64,000 bases of DNA from Lepidonotus clava. Lineage: Eukaryota; Annelida; Polychaeta; Phyllodocida; Polynoidae. How positions within the stretch are numbered: the first letter of the stretch is position 1; each line of letters begins with the position of its first letter. Position numbers and translations under genes: made by a program. The notes under the pieces were generated by a model. That model saw nothing but the letters and a program-made list of their open reading frames with translations, ran no database searches and had not been told where the DNA came from. Of the stretch, positions 23,628 to 36,600 are shown piece after piece. The DNA is taken from contig OW387138.1 of NCBI GenBank assembly GCA_936440205.1, positions 53,583,526-53,647,525 on the forward strand, given 5' to 3'.

Positions 23628-24212
23628 ATTAAGTTCAAATAAATTTGTTACAACGCTTGTATTTAATCACCCACAGCTGTCGCCCACAAATTGGATGAAC
23701 AGAAGTGTGCGTACGTGTGAGAAGTGATCCTCCCAGGAGTCCGAGCACTTACAACACAACGTCAAATGCCATCTTCCCTTGATCATCAGGGACCGCCAGG
23801 TACGCCTAATGTCAGTTGACCCCATCAAGTGAGCGACGAGCAAGGTAATTATTGGCATGTGTAAGTAGTCCTTTTAATAAAATAATAATGCGCAATATAA
23901 TATTACAAGTCTCACCAGCGAATGAAATAGTCTTGAAATTCAAATCAGGGATCAACGTTGAGCATTGAGATAACTTGAACTCCCTCTGGTCTCTACAATG
24001 TACAATAACTAAATTTGGCATGCATACCTATAGCATCTTCCAAGTATTAATTGTTTCTAATCTTGTTTACCACAGCTGTGTGCCTAGAAGGAGCGGAAGG
24101 ACTGTCATTTTGCCAAGATTTTAAGTTCAAATGAATTTGTTACAACTCTTGTGTTTCAATCACCCACAGCTGTCGCCCACAAACTGGTTGGACAGAAGCA
24201 TGCATACGCGTG
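23628..24212. repeat. Pair of ~92-bp direct repeats about 490 bp apart
   Basis: Copies at about 23,628-23,720 and 24,121-24,212 share AATCACCCACAGCTGTCGCC, CCCACAAA and ACAGAAG blocks. They may be termini or internal pieces of an old element; no coding sequence lies between them. From 24,213 to 25,225 I see nothing else supportable. Confidence 0.6.
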
Positions 24213-25283
24213 ACTCCCCTGCTGATTCGGAGCGCCTCTCAAACCCAACACTGCACCAACATCAGGGACTTCATTTCCATGTAAGGGTAAGGAACTGAAC
24301 TTTTTCTCCTTGCATTCGCACTAACTATGATTAGTCTAACTAACTATGGGCTATCCCGTTAAGTGAGGTGTTTGATCTAACCATATCATGGTTGCGGATG
24401 CATCCAACAAGCCTACTGACAGGATGGGAGAAGGAGCGTTCAAGTTCTCATGGACAGGACATCGAGAATGGAGGTCAAGGGAGAGTCTCTGTCATTTCAA
24501 GTCCCCCAACTGCTGCCATTGAGTCGAGGCCAAGACCGCACCAACGAAGCATGAATACCAGACTAAGCATTGCAACCCAGCTCTCATTTAAGCAGGATGC
24601 CATAATTTAGAAATAAGCCTAACAGAAACTGGTGCGCCATTGCCCTGCTTCTCTTGAAGTACAGAGATATTGATCTATGCCTAGGTATAGTTAAGACGTG
24701 TACTGAAGCATGCCTAAGAGACTGTACTAATCTTAAATATATACTAACAGCAAGAAGGTGCGTTATAGATTTAGTATTTTTCGTATAGCTAGGTGATAAC
24801 ACGGAAAACAGACAGTAAAATACTGTGAAATAAGTGCTGAACAATATCTACGGTAGCCCATCAAGCTCACGGTAAAATTGTGTACCGTCCGGTAATATAA
24901 CATCTTAATAATGTAACTTCGATTAATATTAACGATGTGGAAATAAGACCTGATTATTTTGTGCGAGAGTAGTGTTGAAACATTAGGTTAGTGAGAATGA
25001 GTTATAACTTGTTTCTAATCGTCTATCTTTATCTTCGAATACAGACATGTGGAACGCAGAGTGGTGCCAATTCGCTGACGGATGTGTTGGACTCTATGCT
25101 ACGACCGGGCTTCCCATTGAAAAAATTAACAATAACTTTATTTAAATATACTGTGGCTTCTTCCGTTTACTCGTGTCACACTCCAAAACTGAAGCTTTAC
25201 GTTGGAAGAATAACCTATTGTGTAGGCATGCGAGCCCGAAATCTGTATATATATTTATGTGCCTAAGTTACTTGTAATAAACT

Positions 25284-25925
25284 TTGAGAGAGAGAGAGCT
25301 CATGCTCTTAAATCAGCCGACAATGGACGAGATGCTAAACATGCGTCCGGACAAAAAGGTCCATCCTAACACCACAAACCGGTCAGTCACCGAAACCCGC
25401 CCGAACCAAAACGACCTAGGCCAAATCAACACCAATGACCGACCATCCACTGTGGACGTGACCTATAAGGAGCAAAGGCCTGCAAACAAGTAGCCACGGG
25501 GTAGGAGGACCAACCGGGGCGGCCCATCTCAGCGCCGCCCGAACCCAGTCCAGACCACCACATCCGAGCACCAACCTACAACACCCGGCAGAGGCAGACG
25601 TACCGCCAACAGATCCCGCCAACCACCACGAACAGCGCCCAACCCGTCTTACAACAGACCACAGCAGGAGAGACCCGCACGGGACCTTCCGCCCACCAAT
25701 CCTGCCCCTTTTCACTCTCGACCCCGAGCTCGAGGCCCTGCTCGGAGACCGGCCACTGGCAGACTGCCATACCACCCATACGGTCGAGAAGAAGAGATTC
25801 ACAGCTACCGGGGGGAGTACCCCGAGGACCTCCGCGCATACAGACCACGAGAGAGCTACCAGCCCCTCCCACTGGCCCCCTACCGAGGAGAGGCCCTAGA
25901 CCGCTACCGAGACTATTACTATTAG
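25284..25925 (+). other. Upstream Pro/Arg-rich frame of the Penelope-like element
   Basis: One frame runs from about 25,284 to 25,925 and appears broken once. The second part is very rich in Pro, Arg and Gln with a Tyr-rich end (for example RPRARGPARRPATGRL), a composition compatible with nucleic-acid binding. It ends just before the RT frame, and the RT frame is also open across that end in another phase, so the two may be translated in a linked way; that is inference. No recognised domain. Confidence 0.4.
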
Positions 25926-26005
25926 ACATAAACCAAACTGACCCGTCGGTCTCTTTTCGTAATGGCTTCTCCAATAAATGTTCAAACGTTACTCCATCTC
26001 AGAGT

Positions 26006-28411
26006 TTGTTTTCTGATCATGTTGACAGTGACGGCCCACCCGCTCCGGCAGAAGACGCAAACGTTCTTATCAATAAATCGGAATCCGCCGATTTCTTGCG
26101 ACAAACCAGAGCAGTCCTCTCAGATACCCTACCGTTAGACAACGTCATAAATCTTTCGGACTACAGCCTCACGCCAGAGGAGAAAAAGGTACTTAAGAAC
26201 GGTTTGAAATTCTGCCCCACGCCAGGTGCGCCGGAGCTGGGCGACATCAGGAGAGATCTAGACAGATTTCATCGCTCCCTTCGCATTAGCTGTCACTTCA
26301 ACAAAAGTAAGAACGTGATAGTCGAGGAAGGAGAGACCAGTACAGGTCCCTTCTCTGATTTATCAAAAATTAAACTTAAATCAAACTCTACTTGGGCCCC
26401 GCCGAATGGCCCAACTAACCTAGAAACCATCATAAGCATAAACGAGCTAGGGATTCTAAACGCAAAAATCGACCCGCCTACAACCTTTAATCTTCCTTAT
26501 GACGAACGTAAGTGCATCCGCGGTCTAGCACAAAACTCCCAAATTGTCATAAAACAGGCAGACAAAGGAGGCGCCGTTGTCGTTCAAAATAGGAAGGATT
26601 ACATCCAGGAAGGCGAACGACAATTGAGCGATATTCGGTTCTATAAAGAAACCGTAACCGACTTAACGGCCGATCATAACGAACAAGTTAGTCGCCAGTT
26701 AGAACAGATGAGAAAACGCGGCGAGATAACGGAGAGAGTTCAGCGGTCCCTAACGACAAGTGAACCACGCACATCGCAACTTTACTTACTCCCTAAAATA
26801 CATAAAGGGACAACCCCGGTCCCTGGTCGTCCAATCGTCTCCGCTAATGAAAGCCCGACAGAGAGAATATCTGCCTTCGTCGACCATTTCTTAACCCCCA
26901 TCGTCCGAACTGGCAAATCGTTTTTACGTGATACGACCGACTTCCTTGGAAAATTAAACGGTTTAGACAACCTGACTGGTTCAGAAATCCTCCTGACGCT
27001 GGATGTAACCTCACTATACACGAACATTCCCAACGACGACGGCGGCAATGCCGTCTACAGGGCACTTTGCAAACACCGACCATTAGGGGAACAACCCAGC
27101 AACCTATCTTTACTAGAGCTGCTGGCGCAGGTTTTGACCCTAAACAATTTCCAATTCAACAACCGAAACTTCCTACAGGTGGGAGGTACCGCAATGGGAA
27201 CCAAAGTCGCACCCTCCTATGCAAACATCTTCATGTCCGATTTTGAGGAAAAATTCGTTTACAGCTACCGTCTTCAGCCAAAAATCTGGCTACGCTACAT
27301 AGACGACGTTTTCTGTATTTGGCAGCATGGGGAACATGAGCTCGAACAATTCATTGACCATTTGAACCGTGTCCACGATACCATAAAATTTAGCGCTGAA
27401 AAATCAACTACAAGCATAAACTTTCTCGACACGACGGTTCACCTCAATGAAGGCAATCTGACAACCACCCTCTACTGCAAACCGACCGACCGAAACAACT
27501 ATCTACCGTTCCACTCTGCACATCCGTATCACTGCAAAAAGGGCCTCCCGTATGGCCAATTTTTGCGCATTAAACGAATCTGCAGTAGCCATAGTGATTT
27601 TGTCTCCAATTGTGCAAAGAAGGCCGCACTACTGACCCAGAAGGGCTACCCGGAGAAACTATTGGTAGAAGCTTTTGACAGGGCCAATAAAATAGATAGA
27701 TCGACACTTCTAAATCAGATGGCAACAAAGAAACCGACCAAAGGAGACATCCCTTTCTTTCTAACGACAACCTATGATCCGACATCAACCGCCCTACGTG
27801 ATCAAGTCAGTAAAACATGGGATCTCCTGGACCGCTCCGCGTCTACTCGCCATCTTTTCGACAAGAGCTACATGACGGGCTATTGGAAGCCTAAAAGTCT
27901 AAGGGATATCCTTGTACGGGCCAAACTGCCAGAGGAATCCGCAAATATACCGGCCCCGGACAGGCAAGAGAAAGCTACATGCAATAATAAAAACTGCCGT
28001 TATTGTCCACGACTGAACAGAAGTGGCACGATAAAATCCCATATCACCAAACGTGGCTACTATACCAGACAGAATGTTGACTGCAATAGTAACAACCTGA
28101 TCTATGCCATTGAGTGCAAAAAGTGCGGGAAACAATATGTGGGCCAGACCAAAAACAACCTGAAAACCAGGTTCAAAGCCCATTTTTACTGCATCACCGG
28201 AGACCCCAGTAAGACGGAAGTCTCTCGACATTTCAACTTGCCCGGACATGACGGTCTGGACGACGTGGAAATCTACGTCCTTCAATTCTGCAATCTGGCA
28301 CCAGACAGGAACCTTTCCCTTAGTCGGAAGCTGAATGCAGAATTCCAGTGGATTCATAGGCTACGGAGCCAAATCCCAATGGGTCTCAACGCCATTGACA
28401 ACAGCTATTAA
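26006..28411 (+). CDS. Penelope-type reverse transcriptase with GIY-YIG endonuclease
   Basis: This frame of about 800 codons has no ATG at its start: the first candidate is TTG at 26,006, and the frame stays open upstream. Order of parts: an N-terminal region with ADKGGAVVV and YLLPKIHK, typical of Penelope RTs; motif A LDVTSLYTNIP; motif B GTAMGTKVAPSYANIFM; motif C RYIDDVF; FLDTTVHL; then a small Cys-rich segment (CNNKNCRYC) and a GIY-YIG nuclease (NLIYAIECKKCGKQYVGQT, with the following KTRFKAH). RT plus GIY-YIG together define endonuclease-bearing Penelope-like elements, which prime reverse transcription at a nicked site. The subgroup is not resolved. The frame looks unbroken. Confidence 0.9.
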   Translation: MFSDHVDSDGPPAPAEDANVLINKSESADFLRQTRAVLSDTLPLDNVINLSDYSLTPEEKKVLKNGLKFCPTPGAPELGDIRRDLDRFHRSLRISCHFNKSKNVIVEEGETSTGPFSDLSKIKLKSNSTWAPPNGPTNLETIISINELGILNAKIDPPTTFNLPYDERKCIRGLAQNSQIVIKQADKGGAVVVQNRKDYIQEGERQLSDIRFYKETVTDLTADHNEQVSRQLEQMRKRGEITERVQRSLTTSEPRTSQLYLLPKIHKGTTPVPGRPIVSANESPTERISAFVDHFLTPIVRTGKSFLRDTTDFLGKLNGLDNLTGSEILLTLDVTSLYTNIPNDDGGNAVYRALCKHRPLGEQPSNLSLLELLAQVLTLNNFQFNNRNFLQVGGTAMGTKVAPSYANIFMSDFEEKFVYSYRLQPKIWLRYIDDVFCIWQHGEHELEQFIDHLNRVHDTIKFSAEKSTTSINFLDTTVHLNEGNLTTTLYCKPTDRNNYLPFHSAHPYHCKKGLPYGQFLRIKRICSSHSDFVSNCAKKAALLTQKGYPEKLLVEAFDRANKIDRSTLLNQMATKKPTKGDIPFFLTTTYDPTSTALRDQVSKTWDLLDRSASTRHLFDKSYMTGYWKPKSLRDILVRAKLPEESANIPAPDRQEKATCNNKNCRYCPRLNRSGTIKSHITKRGYYTRQNVDCNSNNLIYAIECKKCGKQYVGQTKNNLKTRFKAHFYCITGDPSKTEVSRHFNLPGHDGLDDVEIYVLQFCNLAPDRNLSLSRKLNAEFQWIHRLRSQIPMGLNAIDNSY

Positions 28412-28678
28412 CGAGCCCGAATGTCGGACATTTGATCACTCTCATTACGTCTAAACCTATGACCTACCCAGTCACCCAAACTGTGATCTTCATGTCGACT
28501 ACTTGCTAACAAAGGATGGAACGTCACACTGCCTAGTTTTTTTATCATAATTATCCACACTTGTAATTTTGGTCAATCAGCTCTTTATGTTCTACCATAT
28601 GCCTGAGGAATGCGTGTCTGGCACGCGTCCAACCAAAGATCCTGTGTGGACACCGTGTAACTCAACCTTACATACGGC

Positions 28679-28700
28679 CTGATGAGGTGTTTACCGAAAC
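28679..28700 (+). ncRNA. Hammerhead-ribozyme-like core in the Penelope 3' region
   Basis: CTGATGA is followed by GGT-GTTT-ACC, a 3-bp stem II with a tetraloop, and then GAAAC. This is the catalytic core order of a hammerhead, and Penelope-like elements are known to carry hammerheads in their terminal repeats. Upstream, CCGT...ACGG could form part of stem I. I could not find a clean NUH cleavage site with a matching stem III, so this copy may be degenerate or need a flanking repeat. Confidence 0.4.
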
Positions 28701-29512
28701 CGTGCACACCACCCGATGACCCCATTTTCTCTTCTTAAACCCGGACTGCGTAAGACGGGTCTGGGGTTGCAAAGTCGACTTTGCTGGTCAACCCAAACAA
28801 GATATCGGCTAGTAGCCTTTCCGAGACTTTCTCACCAGTGGACCGCGTAGGACACTGTGAGGCTAGCCCATTATTATATCATTATATCAGATATCTTAGA
28901 GAGCTACCCGGACCATGTAGGACAGGTAACCCTCCTCTCTATTAATAAAGGTCATTACATCCGTTGTTGGGGTAGGTGGTTCGGAGATAACGGTTCGAGC
29001 CGTTGATTTACCGATCAATGTAGCAGAGTGGCCCCTGCCGCCGCTACACTTTTTGAGACTGCCTTGTGTGGCCCCTGCCACCGGCCCTCCACCCCTCAAA
29101 CCTCACCACCCCGTACCCCAACACATCCCCCACCAACCCCAGAAAGTGGCGGGAAGGGACATGAATATTCATGACACATGACCCACACTGACCAATCAGG
29201 TGAGCCGCTAGGCAGAGTGCAGTGTTGAACAGTGGGGAGTCCCCCACTACACGGTTGCCGTCAGAAGGGAGAAGACCTTTCGTTTTCACCATTGTAATAA
29301 ACTTTGAGTTACCACCAAGTGTTTGTTTGCGCATCTGTTCAAAGTACTGCTCGTGTACTGCTCGAACTGGGATTTAGAGGCAAATGTTCAAAAAACTAAA
29401 ATTTATCATACTATCAGTAGGCAAATCAAGGGCAGAAGACATCTGATTCTAAAATAATAAATTAGAGTGTGATAATTCATACAAATATTTAGGTCTTTTG
29501 GTAACAAGTAAT

Positions 29513-29740
29513 CACGGGAAATTTTTGAACTCATACAGTAAGTAGACTTGGCCGTGTCTGAACCAATTTGCTCTAAACCGTGTCAAGGAGTGTAAGTCTC
29601 ACTGCACCATTAACCCTGAAAAAGCAAAGTATCATTATACCACCCATAGCAGTGGGCGTGTTAGGTAATATTTTTGCGCCTACCTCATAGTTTCCCTTCC
29701 CCTTCTGGCGTGTATATAAGTGTAAGTCAGGGGGTGTTAA
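29513..29740 (+). repeat. Flank shared by copy A and scrap C, with TATATAAG
   Basis: About 220 bp, including CATTATACCACCCATAGCAG and a TATA-like TATATAAG at 29,713-29,720, are closely matched at about 44,840-45,055. Copy B lacks it. In C this sequence abuts the element directly, whereas in A about 190 bp intervene. It may be a promoter-bearing part of another repeat or an edge of a duplicated block. The stretch 29,309-29,512 shows nothing supportable. Confidence 0.55.
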
Positions 29741-30406
29741 CTATATTGTGTCACAAGAGTCCCGTCCACTCATAGTTCTGTTTACAAGCCCAACCTTGTC
29801 GGCGTGTTAATGTACCTACCCTCCATTCAGGCACCAATTTAATGGCCAGCAGTGGCGTACCCAGGCACCCCACCCCCCCCCTTCAGGGCGGGGGAGGGGG
29901 GGGTGTTCCCATGGTGTCCTGACCCCCCTCAGATTTCTCAAATTTTACACAATTAAGCTACCAATAAAGGGGATTATCCAAATAAGGGGTCTCTGGAACC
30001 CCCTCAGATTTAGCAAAGTTTCTATGCCTATAGACCTATAGGGGGAATGTGGGTTGTATTTGATGGCCGCGCTTTACCAGAGTTCTACTCTCACTGTATT
30101 TAGAAGTTAGAGATTAAAAGACTGTGTTTCACTCTGATCAAGTATATTTCTAAATTTAGATGAAAGATAAATTTATGACTCACTTTTTCTTTTCAATACT
30201 CTGTACAATCGGCCGTAGACTCGGCCATTGTGTGTATAGTACACACAAAACATAGTTTAGCGTGAAGCTGTGATTTAAGGTAAATTATAACCTATAGCTA
30301 TCATGCTCCCGAGGTTAACTAGTGTTACTATATAAGAATAAAATAAAAGGACTTTTGACACAAAGTGTAGTTATAATTCTAGTCTATTATTTTATTGCTG
30401 AATCGA

Positions 30407-31896
30407 TTAATCTTTATCCTCGGCGCACCACTCGCACAACACCTCGGAGCACATGATGCTGGCAGGCTCGCCCCCCTCACAGTCGGCGTGGTAGCACCGG
30501 CCGCAGTAATTGCAGACCAAGTACATTCTGAAATATTAAGGAGGCATGTTTAAAATACACATTTGTTAAAATTTTGTGCACGAACTAATCGGACCATCAC
30601 CATCACAATCTTTAGTAACTGTACGAAATTAGGCGTTTACTTCAACGTCAACATTATAATTCTATGCTCTCGTTATTTTTTGCCTGGTATATAATATTAT
30701 TTATTATGAAAAAAAATAAAATGGCGTACCTGTAGTTGCCATCCAAGAATATGGCCTGCGGTTGTGTGGCGTGTTCGTCTTTGGCAAACGTTTCCATCGC
30801 CTGCCACCTTTGGTCGGTCAAGTACTCCTCCTGCTCCTGAAAAAAATTGTGTGGTTATAGTTAAATGTAGCAAAAGTCAATTTTTCAATTACTACATACC
30901 AGTGTGTCCCTCGTAATATTGGCAAATTTCAGAACAATGGTACTCGTGAAATCGCCCCACTCATCATTTTTTTATGTTTACACATATTTCCCTTCATACT
31001 CTTACATGTTTTATTTCACCCTCAGCTTCACCGTGTAAATCCAAATGTACCAACCTGGGTCGGTGCCTCCGAACAGTAGACGCACGTCCACTCTGATGGG
31101 CCGTCCGGGAGCTGCTGTTGGTCGTGCGTCCTGGAAAAAAATTCAAAAATCATCACACCGTCAATCATTTCTACATAGGTTGTCGAAACTACCAAATCTT
31201 CGGCATGTCAATTTTTCTCCACAATTCTCTGTTTCATGTTATTGTGCCAGTCAGATCAATTTGCAATTTTTAAATTGTCAAAAAAACGAGCCTGTTCTTT
31301 CAGCATGTTACATGAATTCGAGCGACGACAACTATGTCCGAGTCCGTCATCGGGTTTTAGACAGTGTGCATTATTTTGCATGAAGATAGTCACCTCTACC
31401 AGATAGTAAGTTAACAATTTTCTTTCCATGCTTCTCTTCTATCCCTGTCTATCAACAGTGTTTAACAATTTAAACCTACTTAGGGGTGAACTGGGGCGCC
31501 CACTCGGTCCATTTGGGTTCCGTCCAGTTCGTTTTGTCCTCTTCAATATTCTCCTCCTTTAGCTCGTCCTCACGCGGTGTCCATGCCTGGGATTTCTCTA
31601 CCTCCTCCTACAGCACATGGTCGCTTGAATGAGCCAAAAATCAACCTTTAAGTGTTTCGAATTGGTTATCTACGTGTATGTGTAGAAAACGAAGAAAAAT
31701 GGAAAATATGTATCCAACGTAACAGCTGTTATCCACACCCTTATAGATTTGTTGACAAACACTCTATGGAAGCATAACCCCCAAGTCATTCTCCCGCAAA
31801 GCCTGAAAAAACACTACTTCTCTATAGGCAAGTTATCTTATCAAAATATAAGCAAGTTATCTGATTCACCTACCGGGTTTTCTTCGCGGTCGCCAT
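30407..31896 (-). pseudogene. PHD-finger protein gene, copy A, five exons, one in-frame stop
   Basis: Exons correspond one to one with copy B: 31,874-31,896, 31,480-31,623, 31,055-31,130, 30,730-30,836 and 30,407-30,527. Exons 3-5 have lengths identical to those in B. Exon 2 carries an in-frame TAG a few codons after the splice, so no full protein is expected. The last exon encodes the same finger as B (CNYCGRCYHADC ... CEWC). It sits downstream of the transposase gene on the same strand, about 760 bp beyond its stop. Confidence 0.65.
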
Positions 31897-32437
31897 TGTT
31901 CAAAATGTGGCGCTTGGGTTTAATGTCAGTAATCTGCTGCGTACGTCTTTTATGGTCCTGAGGCTGGCGCGGGACTGTGTGTGTGCACGTGGTGGGCACA
32001 GCCTTATAAAGCTAGTCCCCCCCCCCCCCCCCCCGTTATACAAGGAGCAGGTAATGATGGGCGATCTAGGTCAGCCGAGCAGCCTGAGCGACCGGTGTCA
32101 GGTGTTACATAAGGTGTCGCTCGCATAGCCCTGGCAGGCGGTGTCCTGACACCTGACTCAAGAAACCACCCTTAAATGCACACAGCCTCACACCCCCAAC
32201 CTGTGAAATAACTTCAGAAAACGTACCTCAAAGTCGCACATCCTGTCACCGTAACCTTGTGAAGTAATTTCCTACCTTTTATTTTGAAAGTAGTCACATT
32301 CTAAGGTTTAGGGCGTAATATAATTATTCCTCCCATGAATACACTACTTCAAGACGAATTGTTATTAAAAAAATGTTGCTTTTGTTGGCAAAAGCGCCTA
32401 AAACACATAATCCTAACAATGCATATATACAACACCG

Positions 32438-32627
32438 GACAGTGTCCGAAATTAAGCTGCTGCTCCCTAAAGGCCGGGCCTTTAAGTTGTGCACCCTTTT
32501 TATACATGTGCACACTTCTCATGGAATTTTTTCATTCCCATATATCAGGGGGTGCATAGACAAAATTTGTGGTGCACAATCTCAGTAATTATGCATACGT
32601 TTTCAGCTTAATTTTGGACACCACGAG
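32438..32627. mobile_element. MITE with CAGTGTCCGAAATTAAGC ends, copy A
   Basis: The left end CAGTGTCCGAAATTAAGCTG and the right end CAGCTTAATTTTGGACAC are inverted repeats. The same element sits at the equivalent place in copy B, so it entered before the units split. A CAGTG start is typical of hAT MITEs, but no 8-bp target duplication is clear. Confidence 0.55.
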
Positions 32628-33654
32628 TTCGATATCTATAGGTCCTCTAGATCTACAAGAAGTCGTGGCGTCGAATGGGACAGACGATCATATTTTCTTT
32701 TTCAACCACATATCCAAAATGTCCACTTATCCGCATAACAGTCAGGAACGATGCCCATGAAGGTTGCTCGAACTTTTCCTTGTGCCACATTGTATAAGGA
32801 CTTATGTATTTGGATGCGATGGTGCTATGTTGGTACCACTTCACAGCTGCAAACAGATGTTGCCTCTTCTTCCTGGTTGTCCGACATTCTATGTAATGTT
32901 TCAAGCAGTGGGTGGCAATGCACGGGCGCTCCTGGGGGTCATTCTCTTCGTCTTCGTACCAATTGGCCATTAGTCTAGACAACTTTTTACCACTGCTGGA
33001 CATTTTGCTGGAATAAGTCATGGGGCCATATTTTACGACTTTAGACTTCACGTAAAATGAAGGCATAAATGACTTCTCTACGATCTCCTGTTCTGTGGGG
33101 TACATCTTTTGGTATGTTTTCTTGAGCAGCTCAAGATCGGCAGAGTCGAGCCACTCCTTTTCTTCTCCACATGTTTCGAAGCCGTCGGGGAGACTCCACA
33201 GGCTCTCGCACTGCGCCAAATCTCGCTCATTGGGTACATTGAGTGTTTGCGGGACCGTTGTTGCTTTCTTCTCTCCTTCTCCCAGCTGGCAGTGTTTGCC
33301 AAATTTCCCCTCGTGTTTGGACGGCATTTCGGCATGCGCCTGACTGACACGACTCATCCGGTGAAACCTCTCAAACAATTGTTTCTCTATCTGGCGATTG
33401 TTAGTCGGCACATCCCCCAAGTAACCATTATACCGCTCAAAACTGAACAGCCAAGTACTGGGAGCTGGACCATACTACCGGAGACACTACCTTAAATGGA
33501 GATGTAGATGCATGTTTGGGGTAATGAATTGCGACCCGAACTGGACCTGTGTGCTCTTGCAAAAGTACAATAGTTTCTTGTGTGCCAGTTATATCTCGTA
33601 GTATGTAATACAAGGCTTGCACAGAAGTCGAGTGGCCTCTACGAAACGCTGCCA

Positions 33655-36600
33655 GGTTGTTTTTTTTTAAATTCCTTTATTTATACAGACAAATAATAAG
33701 TGCAAAAGCACTTGTTTACATTAAATGCCTGTAAGCATGCAAGGCATACTTAATAATAGTTCACATTAAATGTTATCACAAATATTATAAAATAAAATAT
33801 TCAGAAAAGTTTACAATCAAGTCACTATGACAAATTAATATAACTATACAGTAGGTAAAAACGTAGTTGGGATCAAATAAAACAATGTTAAAATTCTTAT
33901 ATAAAACATTATATATCTTTTAAAACATGGCGAAGAGAATTCGAATAATCACACTCAGGTACAAATGTATAGTAATTTTACCTGTACGTATCCTTCATTT
34001 TTTTCATTTGGTGTTTTTTAAAATCTTTATAATCCATATTCCTTAAATTGGGGGATAAATCATTCCATAACATAGCACCACGATAAAACACATTCAGTTT
34101 TACCTTTTCATTAATAGGCTTATATAAAGTAAAAACTGGGGCTGTATGAAGTCTAGTCTCACGTACCTTTCTTTTTAACAGTGTAACATCAGCCTTATGT
34201 TTATGCATGAATAAAAGTAAGTGAATCTCATTTCGAACATCAATTGGAGCTATCTGACTTTCTATACATAATTCCTCTTTGGTATTGGTTACGTCTCTTG
34301 TACCTTGGCAAATTCTCAGGCCTCTGTAATACAGTGATTTAATTTTACATATATTTTTATTTGAGGTGCCCGAATAAATCACATCCCCATATTCTATCAA
34401 AGATAGAATCATGGTTTTAAATACTATTATACTAGCATCTTTAGTGAGATATTTTCGCATACAGGAAAGTAGATATAGTTTATGACTAACAAGTTTACAT
34501 AGGTCTTCTATATGTTTGTTAAAACTGAGATGTTCGTCCAGCATAAAACCCAAATATCTATATGAGCAGACTCGTTCCAGTCTCTTATTACTCAGGGATA
34601 ATATACAATTTGGGCCTTTGCTTTTTTTAACTTTAGATCGCATACCATAAATACAGAATTTAGACTTTTTACAGTTAATGGAAATCTTATTTTCAGCACA
34701 CCATGTATCTAAATTGTTTAAATCATGTTGCATGTATTGCAGTGCTACATTCAAGTTGGTATTCCTGATATACAATACTGTATCATCCGCATATAATGAT
34801 AAATTTACAAACTCCATAATATCACATAGATCATTAATATAAATAAGGAAGAGCAGTGGCCCACACACACTACCTTGAGGTACGCCAAAGGTAATAAGTT
34901 TAGCCTCAGAGATTATATCATTTGCCAATACACATTGATATCTTTCAGCTAGGTAATTCCCAAACCAGTCGTGTGCCTTCCCCGTAATTCCAATTTTAGT
35001 TAATTTATTCAGTAAAATTCCATGATCCACAGTGTCGAAAGCTTTCATTGCATCGATATATGTAGCAATTAATATTTCATTATTATTCATTGCTTTATAA
35101 ATTTCATTTAAGTAAGATGCTGTTGTAGTAACTGTTGAATGATCTGGTCTAAATCCACCTTGTTTTTCACTAAGTAAGTTATTTTCTACGCAAAATCTGT
35201 ACGTTATTTTATGAACAATTTTTTCAATCATTTTAGAAATAACTGGAAGCAATGAGACTGGCCTGAGATTACTTACATCCTCAGTATTACCCCCTTTTTT
35301 CAACGGTGTAATTTTTGCAATTTTCCAACTTTTGGGTATTCGTCCACTGTTAAAAGAAACATTAAATAAATTGCACACCTTGGTTGGCACAGCTAAAAAT
35401 GCATCTCTTAAAATTTCAGTTGATAAATGCTCAATACAGGATGCTTTGTTAATATTCAATTCCTTACAAATATTAACGACATCCTCATCAGTTGCTTCAA
35501 AATTTTCCAACTGGCTATTAGTTGTCTTCCCATAGTATTTCCATTGTACATTGTGATTCAATGCTAATTTTGGGCCTATATTAACAAAGTAATCGTTAAT
35601 AAATGAGGCAGTATCCTCAGTGTCCACGTAGCTTTTTAAATTATTATCAAATAGTCTAATATTACTATTTTTAGATTTTTTCACATTTGGAATTAAGTTT
35701 TGAATATTTTGCCAGAACTTTTTCGAGTCATTCCTATTATTTTCTAAATTTTCTTTAATAAAATCGGCTCTAGCCTGTCTTAATCTATTAATACATCTAT
35801 TCCGTAGCCTTCTAGCTTCTTTCCATAAATTTTGATCATTACCTTTTTTTGCAGCTTTTAATGATTCATCTTTATCTTTTATTAATTCTATTAGTTGTGG
35901 CGATATCCATTGTTCTTTAATTTGTTTTATTCTAAATTGCTTAAGTGGACACATAAGGTCTATATGCCTCCTAATAATAGTCAGTATCTCGTCCCATTTT
36001 TCATCAACATCGTTACTATTATCAAATATAGTCCAATCAGCATGCTGTATATTTTGCATGAATAACTCCTTATTATAATTTCGATAACTACGACCAGTAA
36101 AATTACAACCCTTCCTCTTACCTGTGATCTTCTTTCTTGTTAATACAATCATCTCATGATCACTAATATTCAGATTACATACCTTCGACATATTAATTCG
36201 ATCCGAATTAGTTATAATCAAATCGATGCAGCTATTCTTATCCTTCGCATATCTAGTTGGTTCTGATATAAGTTGCCTCAAACCATACGACTTAATCATA
36301 TTCTTAAGCTTGGTTGTGTTCGTACATCTTTTATCCAGGAAATCAATATTAAAGTCTCCCATTATAATAATTTCATTATGGTCAGGTTGAAGACTTAAAA
36401 TAGAGTTTTCGAACGTATCTAGAAAAGTATCTATATCCCCTTGAGGGGGTCTATAAATATTTCCTATGACAATCCTCCTTGAATTAGGGTATGTCAAATA
36501 CATCCATTGGCATTCAATATGTTGATTACTCTTGCTATACATGGTTAGATTCGAAACTGAGTAATTTAGCTGTTTTTTGACATAAAAGGCAACGCCACCT

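Larger units (their letters stand above)
25289..29291 (+). mobile_element. Penelope-like retroelement (about 4 kb)
   Basis: The insertion is bracketed by a 17-bp direct repeat, TTGTAATAAACTTTGAG, at 25,272-25,288 and 29,292-29,308, best read as the target-site duplication; the uninterrupted paralogous site is at about 893-909. Inside lie a Pro/Arg-rich upstream frame, the RT/GIY-YIG frame, a roughly 880-bp 3' region with AATAAA near 28,943, and a hammerhead-like core. Penelope-like elements are retroelements of their own, not LTR kin. The main protein frame looks whole, so the insertion seems fairly recent. Confidence 0.75.

Noticed and set aside
29852-29870. CAGTGGCGTACCCAGG as the terminus of copy A
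   Set aside because: It looks like a transposon end, but no inverted partner was found beyond 44,279 or 56,622, and copy B lacks it.
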